A stretch of 64,000 nucleotides of DNA from Trissonchulus latispiculum (Eukaryota; Nematoda; Enoplea; Enoplida; Ironidae), in assembly GCA_030248195.1 (NCBI GenBank), contig JASAND010020012.1, positions 62,001 to 126,000 on the forward strand, read 5' to 3'. Positions 12,637-24,600 of this stretch are shown here, piece after piece. How positions within the stretch are numbered: position 1 is the first letter of the stretch; every line of letters begins with the position of its first letter. Made by a program: the position numbers and the translations under genes. Under the pieces are notes generated by a model. It saw only the letters and a list, made by a program, of their open reading frames with translations. It was not told the origin of the DNA and ran no database searches.

Positions 12637-15600
12637 GTCTGCAAACTCATATAGGCAACAGTTCCAAGAGTACATAATATAGGAGTAAGAAACTCTTACA
12701 GTAGCTTGTACAAATCATGCTAGGTATGCTCGGTGCGTTAAGTCGCCCCCCCCCGAAAGTTTCGGGGGGGACCCACTTAGCACTAATTACACGCTTTCAT
12801 ATAAGCGTGTGTCTGCTCGCTGATTGGCCCATTAGCCTAAGGCTTACGATAGGCATTTTATTAGTAGTTTTTAATTAAGTAATTATAATTTTAATTAGGT
12901 TAATGCAATTAAAAAACTAATTCTACAACTTTGTAGCATTTTTTCTGCTTTTCCCAATGATATAAAAATTGTTGCACATTACATTCCTTCGAATTTTTGT
13001 ATTATTCCGCTTTTTAATTAAAATTATAATTGATTAATCAAATTAACTAATAAATTACCTACCATAAGCCTTAGGCTAATGGGCCAATCAGCGAGCAGAC
13101 ACACGCTTATATGAAAGCGTGTAATTAGTGCTAAGCGGGACCCCCCCCCCCGAAACCTTCCGGGGGGGGGGGTCCCGACTTAACGCACCGAGCATACCTA
13201 GCATGATTTGTGCATGCTACTGTAAGAGTTTCTTACTCTTATATTATGTACTCTTGACAGTTCTGGCGATCAGTTTAATGAAGCTTGTCATACTCTTAAT
13301 GTACTCCTGTGATACTTATTTTAATGTTCAAATAGAAATGAGTTTGCTCTGGTTTTCAGGTGAACATCTGTGCAAAGAATTGAAGGGCGATCAGGAATTT
13401 GTAGGTAGTCGATCTCACCAAGACAACGATTTGGCAGCTCGCCGGGTCAAAACTCTGATTGAACAAATTAAAGTAAGCAAAATTTTTAGCACTAGATTTT
13501 CAAATGATCGCTTTGTCCCTCAGGACAGAGGGGGCTGATGACTGTATTATGTAAAACCTACTGCTTTCCACAGCACGGCATACGTATGCTTTCTAAACTT
13601 TAATTTTGGACCATTTTTGTTCAGAATGGCGCAGAATAAAGGTAACTTTAATAACATAAACTTAACATCCTGCTGTCGTAACCACTCATAGTAGTGTATT
13701 AAATCTCTTTTTCTACTATAAATTTATCGCCTATAAAACCGACTTCTTCCCATAGCACAGCATACGTATGCTTTCTAAACTTTTATTTCGGACTATTTTT
13801 TCTAATTTCAAATTTCAATCAAATTTAGCCCTTCCAAGAATATCATGCTTATGATGCTGTAATTATGCTTATTTAGAAATCGCAGGGCAATCTGCGGCAG
13901 GTTGTACAGAAGAGAACAAAAGCTCACGGTGATGTGGTACTGTACAAAGAGTTTATGGATGGAGTCACCAATGTAAGGCTTCACTAAACTAGAAGGAAGT
14001 TTTGGTTAAGTGGGCAGGAAATAGTACAAAGTATTTACTAGCTGCTTTTGTTGTACTTTTAAGGGTTATATGTAGCACAGGTTGACATTAGGTCCTTCCT
14101 GTTACACGGGTTTCGTCAAGATCAAATGGAGCAGTTTCCGTATTTGAATAAATCACTGATCTGCAGATTCAAAAGTTTGCCTTAAATGACCAGTCTCCCA
14201 GATTCTGATCCAGGCCAAATTTGCAAAATTTAAGCTGAATTTATTGTTTGAATGCATTGGGCAGTTTCGGGCTACTTTATTGTTACAATTAAGAGCAACT
14301 GTACAAACAGCATAGGAACAACTAGGTACATCAACAAATGCATCAGTAACAATGTTGCAGATTTATAGTACGCCAGTTAGGCGTACATTTTGTGCATTTA
14401 TTGCTACAAATGGCATAAGAACAAAAACATAACAAATAACGTCTGTATGTACATAAAAATACACAAATAACCAATGGCTACCCCCCAGTAAACGGAACCA
14501 ATGTTTTTTGGAGAATGGAGGCAGGAAACAGATTCTAACAATCAGTCTTTACTTATAATACTGTTTATTAGGCATTGGTCAATAAATTTTTGCTGACATT
14601 TGATTGGGCAGGGTCGTCTCCTATGTAAGTTTTGACTGACTGATTCAAAATAAAGCACCTTGATACCCATCTTCACAGGGATGAGTGTAATCTAATTGCC
14701 TGGTTGCCTTGCCCTTTTGCTCTTCAATTTAATTATTTTGATCGGTGCACCGTTACGCAATGCAAAAAGTAGAGAAGCCTATTGACATACAAAGGACTCC
14801 TGAGATGATAATTTAGATTTTGTTTTATTTTCAGCTGTCTGATTGGCTGCTGGGACCCGGTGAAAACTGGCTGCTCTCGTTGCACGAAATCGGTGACAGT
14901 CGCGACGAAGCCGAACAACTCAAACGAGATCACGAACAGTTAGAGCAAAAGTCAGCGGTAAGGCTAAAGTCACAAGTCGATGATGTTTGGTTTCGCATTT
15001 TTGAATCCAGCAGGGAGGCGGAGTTAGAGCGAACTTGTTTCGCTATAAATGCTTAATACCAAATCGTTCCGAAATTTGAATTCAGATTAAAGGAAGATTG
15101 TTGTGAAAATGGTTATGCATCAGTAAACCGATTCTATAAACTTTCAGTCACTGAACAAAACCTGATATACCGTTTCAAGATTTACTTTTCAGAATATTTG
15201 AAACTGTACGTATTTGGTTCTATTTTCTTTGGCAAAAGTTCCAAAATCTCATTGCAACTGTTGAAATCGAAAAAGCTGGCTTTGCTTAGAGGTTCTTTCC
15301 AGCACAGACTCGTGTAATGTATCCGATTTCGATAAGGGCCGGCAGTACACTACAGGAGACGAAAATGTACCAGTAAAGATCACAGTCCCAGATATCCCAA
15401 ATAAAAAACGCAAGGGCAACGCAAGCGGCGGAATGGAGACAGGCGGATACCAAGCCTGAAACAAAACATTAATAAGAAACAAAACGGAAAATTGATAGGA
15501 CGGGTTTGCGTCTTTTGCTTGAGTTTAAATTAAATTGGAATCGTTTCCTGTCTCAGGTGGGAATCCAACCCAGGTTTTCCGTATCGCTTATTGACTGAGC

Positions 15601-18600
15601 CGCCCAAAAATGTAAAATTTATTGTATTTACTTAAGGCAAATGTTGCGTTGCTATGCAACTAAAACTAGCAAATTAATTGGATTGGGACAGTGGTGCTTG
15701 CTGGGAAAGGGAATGAAAGTTTCATGGAATTATGAAGCGCAGAATTAGTCAGATTATAGTTTATTAATGCACAAATGAAACTAGACCAGCTTCGTTCTTA
15801 CTCGGAAAAGGCAGAAAGGTAGTTAGACCACCGAAGAAGCCCACATATTCTATGATACAGAAGCACAGTGATAAGGACAGGCCCACAATCAGTTGGGTAT
15901 CTTTTTCTTCGTACTGTTCGCTGGAATAGGATAATGGTAGGCAGGCCAGAACATTATCCTCTCGAGACCATAGCAGCGATGCGGTGAGCACGAAATGAGC
16001 AGTAATGCAGAGAAATCGGGCCGGAACCAGGCCTGAAATGGACATAACTGAGCAGAGGGTTGGCTTGGGAATGTTGCCATGGCAACAGCAGGGTCTATCT
16101 TTCGTGAGCTGTACACGCTTTAGTGATAATGTCCATGTTCAGTGAAATTGATTGTTGTGAAAAGTCCATAAGGGCTTACTAGCCTCATAGCAAGACGTAG
16201 AAATTGTGAGATTTTAGTTATTTAATTTTAAATTTATTTGATACCAAATGCATAGCATATGGATTACTTTTGTGCTACGAAATGACCATTTAATGGTACG
16301 TACGTGTTTTGAAATTCTACATTCTTCTACAAAATTGTTAAAAGCTTATGTTGATACGGACAAACTTAAATTAGTGATATCTTGTCTCTCTGAATCACTA
16401 CCTTAGGAGACTGTCTACATTTTAGGATGTGATCAAACAGGCAACGGAGCTGAAGGCTCTGGCGGACCATTTGCTCTCCACCGGTCATCCGCACAGTCAC
16501 GATGTGCGGAAGAAGCGGGAATACCTCCACACGCTGGTATCCGCCTTTCAGGAACGCGTCACACATCAGCACGATGTGGTCCTTAGATCTCTCAATGTCC
16601 ATACAGTATTAGAAAAGGTACGTACAGCGATTGAGCCGTGATTTCCTTACATTCCATCATTTTTTGGGAAGTTATATTAATATTGTAATAGTTAATATTA
16701 ATATTATCAAGAGTACATAATAATAAGAGTATGCCACTAGGCAAGCTCTATGTTATCAGAGCAAAAACTATGCTCAGCACGCTAACGGCCCACCCCCCCC
16801 CCGCAAATCAGACCCTAGTCGAAACGGGAGTACGCTCACTCGCTCTATGTTTATGTGCTTAAGCTCGAAAACACAAGCAGTGCGTGCGCGAATTTTGTGC
16901 CTGCTTCGAGCTTTAGAACACAAACATAGCGCACAAAATGCTTTGAAGTGAAGGGTCTAATTTGCGGGGGGGGGTGGGCCGTTAGCGAACAGAGCATAGT
17001 TTTTGTTCTGATAACATAGAGCTTGCCTAGTGGCATACTCTTATATTATGTACTCTTGATATTATTAAAGTAAAAATTTCGTGTGATAGGTAATAAAAGA
17101 ATCAATGAAAAACGCCTACCCTGCAGTCACTAAAGCAAAGCCTTAGACCAAAGATAAAAAATGGTCTGCCCTTTGCTTATTAAGAATTGTTTTATTTTTG
17201 TTTTTTCAGTTTGCCACTTCCTTAGATGAAATGGTAGAGCACTTGTGCTCTGATGTAGTCACAAGCGATATCAGTTCAACTGAAGCAGCAATCAACCTAC
17301 TGGATATTCGAATGAAAGCGATCGGTATTTTTATCCATATATAATGTGTGTCATATATTATATGTATATATATATAATATATATCTATGGTTTGAGCCTC
17401 ACAAAACTAGTTTTGCGCGATTTCGGGTATATATATATATAAATCTTTCAGAAATTGCCAAACTGCTTTTGTACAGTCACATATAGTAGATGCGCCCAAT
17501 CTGTGTCACCTTTTAAAAATTAAATACATTAAAAATTTGTAGGAAATAATTTTTACAAAATTGCATAGAGCTTGAATAGACCTGCTGAGAAATGCAAAAG
17601 CTTTAGGATATCTTCCATTTGGTAGTGCACCAGATAACTTTGGGCTATGACGCAGATTGGGCGAATCTACTATTAAACTGCCAAACTTAGTAAGGCGTTA
17701 AAAATCCTTAATCGCTGTCCCATCTCCTCCCTTATCCAACGCCAATTACTGGTTCAATAAGAGATGTAAATGTAATCTTAGAGTATGAAGTTCAAACTAT
17801 TTTTGTTGTCATTTCAACTGAAAAATTAAAATTTCAATTTTTTTAATTTTCTTCTTTTTAATATTTCAGAAGAGTCCTATGAGTCAGTGAAGGGAGCGGC
17901 AGACGACCTGCTGAAACAGTTGAACGAACGAGAGGAGAATACGCTGGGCTTCGAGGTGACGCGCGACTACCTTCCGGGCATTTTCTACGTCAAACAGATG
18001 ATGGAGGATATGCAGGATCGAAAGTTGCGCTGCGCTGAGCTGGCTGACGTGCGTCGACTCAAACTGCAACAGATACTGCAACTGTACATCTCGGAAAGAG
18101 ACTCGGAAGAGGTACACCCTGCCGTGGCTCAGTTGGTTAGAGCGTAAAGCAGAAGGTGGCGAGTTCGAGTTCCTCCAAGAGACTAATTTTTCTACTTTTT
18201 AGTTTGGCGTAGCATAGCTTTGCTGCTCTATGGATTCGTGCCGTATTTCAGGAATTAATTAAAGCTTCCTCTAGCTTGGACTCTAAGGAAATTTTCGTGC
18301 ACCGAAATGAGTTAAAATTAACTCAATCCTTTTCGCGCACAGGGTTAAATGAATAAAACAGTTCATTTTAATACACCCACGGGGTTAAATGAGTTAAAAC
18401 TTTTGAACTCTACTCTTTTAACTCGAGCGTGAAAAGGCCCTTAGTGAAACGATTTTTGGGTTTAGTTCAAAATTTGAGTTTGCTTTTGTCGTTGATCTTT
18501 TTTGTTTTGGTCTTGCGTTTCTTGTTTTAGGCAATTCGATGGATCAAAGAGTTGAGCGACGCCGTCGCTTTCCGACAAAAGAAAGAAATTACCAGTCCGG

Positions 18601-21600
18601 AGGACATCGAAGAACTGCAAAAGGAGCAGCGAAAGGTGGAGGAAACAGCGAAGGTAAAAAAGCAATCACTAAAAAATTGCAAATGTAATTTCTATTGAAA
18701 TTTATCGCTTATTTGCAAGACCTTTCTGCAATCCTGTGCTGGCTTCAGTTCTGATACCGGGAGAAGTTTTGCAAGAAAAATGGGAAAATAGAAATGAAAA
18801 CGGAAATTGAAATTGAAATTAATGTTGACCGGTAGATTTTTGGGTTGAGTTTTCTTTGATTTTACAATCATTTCATCGAGTCCTAGGTCCTAGGAAGTAC
18901 AGAAAACGATTTGCAGAGAATGTATTGAGCTTTTGTCTTGGCTAGTTTTCAGTAGCTTGCCTTAGCGTTTATTGTGATTTGTGTGTGTAAGTTATAGAGG
19001 TAGAAAACTAGTTTCACCTTTGGGTCCGCCCGAAAGAGGGTTGAGTGGAAATGCATGCAACTGCGCGGCAATTGCTTTTGATTGCAGTTTGGAATGCAGT
19101 TTCTGTTGTTTTTTCTGGCCGACCTTTTCGCTCTTCTTTTCCAGAAAATAGAGAAATTCTGCTTAGAATTTATTGTTTTTGCCCGTTTGACCATTTCTTA
19201 CCAGTTATCTATCATTGAAAAAACGCTGAAAGAAATTATTTTCCAAGCCAGGTTCAGAATGAGATCCAACTTTTTTACTTCTCGGCGTGAAATGAGTTCG
19301 TTGTCTATATCAATGGAGCTTTCAAACGCGAAACTTCTAAATTCTGAAGAGCTAAAATCTAAGTTTAAATCTACTTTCTGTCAACCCCAAGTTGAGTACA
19401 TACTTTTAAACTAATTAATTAAATTAACTTTTTCAAATTTAACATCTCCTCTTGGCGGGAAACGGTCAAACAAACAAATTTGGCTGCAACTGTTTGGCTT
19501 CATTAGTTTCAAAATTTCTTTGACAACTAGCCTAATTAATTATTTGGCCTGTGTAGCAATTTTTAGAGCACGTACGAGTATTGCCGTGAACTGCTGCAAC
19601 TGTCGCTGGTATTTCGCCGTTCCTGCTGTCTGGATATTTCTGCCTATCACAGGCTTCAGTCCGCCCTACAGGAAGCTTGGGCTCATTTTTGTAAAACTTT
19701 TAGGGACCATTTCATTCGTCCAACCTTTAGCAGTCTGCCAATGGAAATATATAGTACAGTCAATAAGGTATAGTCTTTTATAGTAAGGACACTGTTGTAA
19801 TAGATACTAAAACCAGCCGAGGTCGTTGGGACTCGAACCGTCGGTGTTTTGCTCCAGGCACGGACGCTGGATGTGCTAAGCTACGTTTGCATAGGGCTGA
19901 GTTTGGAAATGGGCGCGAAATGCAGGTGTAAAGGGAAGCAGTTATCAGGCATAAATTGCTGAGTATGAAACGGAAACTAAGCTAAGAATCCTGTGGTGTA
20001 GTGGTAAGCACGTCTGTTTCCATACCAGAATGCATAAATCCCATGTCGGCCTAATTTTTTACTTTCCAGGTTTTTCACTTTTCGAGGTGGTTTGTAAATT
20101 AGGTTTCCAAAATTAAGTGAAAAACAAAGAAGAAGAATGAGTCGTAGGATCTTCTTAATTATCTAAAGTGTTATTAGAAAATTATTATCTAATTTACCTT
20201 ATACATTAAGTTTTATTAGACAATTACTGCTTAATTTAACTATAAATTAAGTCTCTTGATTACTTAATCAACCCAACCAATTTCTTGCTTTGTCAATACG
20301 TACCTATATGTTTTCAGCGTCCATTACCTTCGGTGGCAGTGACTCAACCGGAATTTCCAAAACCAGAACCCCCGGAACTCCCGAGACCCCCGAACGACCA
20401 AACCAACCTAAGGAAGAGTGCTTCATTTTCACGGCAGGATCGACACGCTTTCACGACGAGTACGGAATTTCCGGATGAGTCCGTTTCTCGACAATCCGAA
20501 AAAGTAATTCGAATGCGGGAACATTTACGGGAGGAAATAACCGGAATGCGTGAAGCCAATAATGCGATGAAAGTGGCTCAGAAATCCAACAACTATGTGC
20601 CAGAACGGTATGCCTGAACGATAGAAAATAGAAGATTAATTGAATTTGTTTCATGCACTTTCTGTTTACTAAAGTCACATTATTCTGAGTCATCTTTATT
20701 TTGCCCGGCGACTGTTTTCCTGTAAGTGTTGTCCGAGGATTCAGTCAACCTAAAATTTAACTGCAACTTTACTTAAGGTGGTGATTCCCTTTGGGCACGT
20801 ATTGTTGGTTAACGGCCCAAATCAAGACGAAGTTTGATGAAACTTTCCAAAAACACTTATTTTAGTGTTCTAACATCCTCCACACAATCCCGGTTCAAAA
20901 CTTCGACATTTGCGTTCAGGACAGTTTTTGGCAAGTTTCGACAGTCTGACACCAGCTGCACCAACTATATTCATTCGAAAGATCTAATTGTGTTCTACAC
21001 TTTTGCTTTTTGAAGCAACTTTCTATCTTTTTTCTATCGTGAGATACAGCCAACTGTCTTATTTTGGGGTCCAAAAGTTGTTGTTTTTGCAGAAATCAAA
21101 TAATGCATTCCTACAAAGCTACACAAGCCGTAAAATTAAACTAAAGGTGTCGATTTGAAGGTCTCACAGAGGCCAATAATCCGAGGCATGATAATCTTCC
21201 AACTGCTATCCCGTAGGCTGCTATCATACAAAAAGTGGTTTTTGCAAAAACATTACCAATTTTTTTCCAGCGATTGTGGAGAATTTACTATGCTACCTAC
21301 ACGGCTGCCACTGAGCACATGTGTTCTACACAAAAATACCCAGGGACCCTTTTTTAGTTGCCCCGATTGCTGCTTTCTAGCAAAAGTAGTAGCTTACCAA
21401 AGTTGGGAAAAGTAGGCAAAATCCAGGTTACACTTACATTTTAGCTAATTTCTTTATAGCCAAGAGCGATTTCATAATAATTAAAAAAGGGTCCCCAGCT
21501 ATTTGATAGACGTATCGAATGATATAGCCGATGTCTCACAAAAAAATTTATTTCAGCCTGCAAAAAATCTGAAAAATTGTACTTCTTCAAAAATCCGTTA

Positions 21601-24600
21601 AAATTTTTTTCGAAAACCAAAATTAATTTCATTGTGTTCACTAAAAGGAGAAAATGTTAAGCTACATTTTGATATAAAAATGACTTCTTAACTCCAAATA
21701 ATGAATGAGTACTAATGTTTCAAAGGTGATGTCTCCAAAAGGAATCACCACCTTAAAGCATTAATTTTAAATGATTATTTGGCAATTAAATTATTATTAC
21801 TGAGGTACCATCACCTATATCATTAGCTACCATTATCAGCCATCAATTCGCTTATTTGAAGCCAAAAATTTTCGAGGCTGATTTTCGAATTTTTGGCCAG
21901 AAATTGAACAAAAATGATATCTTTATGTACAAATTTCAAACCTTCAAATTTCAATTGGCTACAAATCGACTACAAAAATTGCGAAAAATTGCCGACTCTC
22001 AGTGAAGGCAAAGTTCCACAGCCATAGCTTTTCATTAAAACATTGTCTTAACAATTGCACTGATTCTAGACTGCGCTAAATTATCATTATAAATCAACCA
22101 ACCAAGTTAAATAACCAGAAAACCTAATTTGCATATTACAGACCACCGGTTCGCCTGGCGCAGGATTTGGCCGATATCGACGAAATCCAGCGACGATTGA
22201 CGGATATGGAATCCCGGCAGCGACGAATCGAGACCGCCTGGGAGCCCATAACCAGTCTAGTAAGAAGCCTGAGCCTGAAGGAGACATCAAAGGGGCCGAC
22301 AGTTGCATCAGCGCATGCGCATGAAAATGGGGACGAGAGCAGTAGCGATACGAGCAGTACCACCAGCGAACCGCCGGCGAAACCGCATCGCACCATTGTA
22401 ATGGGAGACAGTCAAATTTTGTGACCCCCACCCCACACCATATGATAATCATACAGATTTGTACATAGCTTACGGTCTTTTCAAGATGGATGTAAATGGA
22501 ATGAAATTATAGTAAAGTTAGGCGAAATTAAATTTCACTGATTCTGTCTCCATTCTCGCAAAGTACTGAAATGTGAAAACAATATGCGCACATTTACTTA
22601 CGGCTTTGCAAGTCCTACCACAGACACTTGTTCTAGTTTCCTTGAAATGGCCTGTTGCTTGCATGCTATTTGCTGTTTGCTGTTTGCTTTTGTTTTGAGC
22701 TTACAACACCCCCTTCCCTATCCCACATTAAACTATCCCAAACCTGAGACTTGACATGAAGTAGTGAAAAGACACCAATATCTCCTGGACAATACTTCTA
22801 AGAGACTTGACATATTAGGGTCTCAACCAGACATGTGCAGGAGGGGAAGTTCTGGGGGGGCGGGGTGAGGGACCCCTCTGGGGGGGTGAGCTCAGGTCTG
22901 AGTGGGGGGGGGTAGAAAACCCCCCCAAACCCCCCCCCCCAAGCACACGTATGGTCTCGACGTGATATATACCCCTTACCTTTGTTAACCACGCGCGTTG
23001 AACTAAAACTCATCTGATTGGCTTATCCTGCAACCACCTCTCACTTGCAGAGTCGATGCATGTAAACGATTAACCACTCAGACGCGTCATTGATCAAACG
23101 CATACAGAACTTGTATTGTAGCTACTATTTCATTCTTCCTGTATAGCATGTGTTACTGTTGACTGTCCCACAAATAACTGCATCTGCATGTTTCGAACCT
23201 TAGTAGTCTGCTGATTAATAAGTGTGTAACTTATTTTGATTGGTATTGTGTAGCGCAAAGTTGTTGCTAAGTTGGTCATATCTAATAGAATACACGGTTT
23301 CCATGGTAAAATTTTCCATGTCTATCAATTCCTGGAGGAAGGGGACAAAAGTTACAGTAAAGTTGGAATGTCAGAAAAATTTGTCGGAATAGAAAACCTT
23401 TCGTTCGCAACATTTGCATTGCTGTTTTACTGTTTGGCAGGCTCAGTTGTATCAAGAGTGCATAATTGCACTATATATAAGAAGAAGAGTAAGCCACTAG
23501 AGGGCTCCTCTTCTTGGCATTGCGTAACGGTGCTCCGACCACAATACGCGAATGTTCCCCCGTTTGGTGGGGGGGGGTCGACCAAAACGACAAAGCATAC
23601 CCCCCTCCGTTTATTGGGGGGGGGGGGTAGCAGAAAAGAGGTCCCCGTTTGGTGGGGGGGGGTAGGCAAAAGAGGACCCCGTTTGGGGGGGGGGGTCGCC
23701 AACAGCCAATCATATCCAGCCAATCTTCGCCCGACTTGTCGACCCACCCCAAACGGGGACCCCCTACCGCCTACCCCCCCACCAAACGGGGACTCCTTTT
23801 GCATACCCCCCCACCAAACGGGGACCCCTTTTGCATACCCCCCACCAAACGGGGAGGGGGTATGCTTGTCGACCCCCCCCCCCCACCAAACGGGGGAATA
23901 TTCGCGTATTGTGGTCGGAGCACCGTTACGCAATGCCAAGAAGAGGAGCCCTCTAGTGGCTTACTCTTCTTCTAATATATAGTGCAATTATGCACTCTTG
24001 GTTGTATCTTTCTACTGATATGCTTGTTCTTATGCATGTTTTCTACTGTATTGGTATTTGATTGTAGTTACGGTTGCTGTGCGTTTTGTAAATAATTATG
24101 CTTCAGCAAGTAAAAGTGTTAACCCAACCAAGATGGCAACAGAAAATATATTAGGATAGTAATTATTCGAGCAAATATGAATGGCCATACTATGCTAGGC
24201 GTTATAGTCGTTTGTGACGAATTAATGAGGTGAATAAACTGAATCTTAAACGGTCTTTGCAAGCGTCTATTTCTTCATACAACAAACAAAGCAAACATGT
24301 GTAAAACCAGTAAAATTGGAACAAGTGTCATCTAAACTTCGACCTCGACGTAATTCTTGGTAGCTTATTTTTGGAAACCTAAAAACAAAACATTCACAGG
24401 TTGACAGAATAATTAGAAAAAACCTTTTAAATCCCTTCTCTCTTCATTTCTCAGACCTGTGGAAGCTGGCACTGGAAAGATACACATATAAGCCTGATCC
24501 GAAAATTCATCAGATGGCGCGGTGGTTAGCACATTAGACTGCAGATTGGAAGGGCTGCGGTTCTATTTCCGGCCGTGCTAATTCTGTGCCCTCTATTCTG

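Noticed and set aside
22398..22424. Stop codon at 22424 as the certain end of the SESTD1-like gene
   Set aside because: The extension beyond the donor at 22397 is only eight residues, as expected from random read-through. The next exon joins in phase. Kept as an alternative end only.
23272..23982. Long open frames (up to 236 codons) on both strands around 23,272-23,982
   Set aside because: They run through the inverted G-rich minisatellite of a foldback element. Proline/glycine-only composition on both strands is a repeat artefact.
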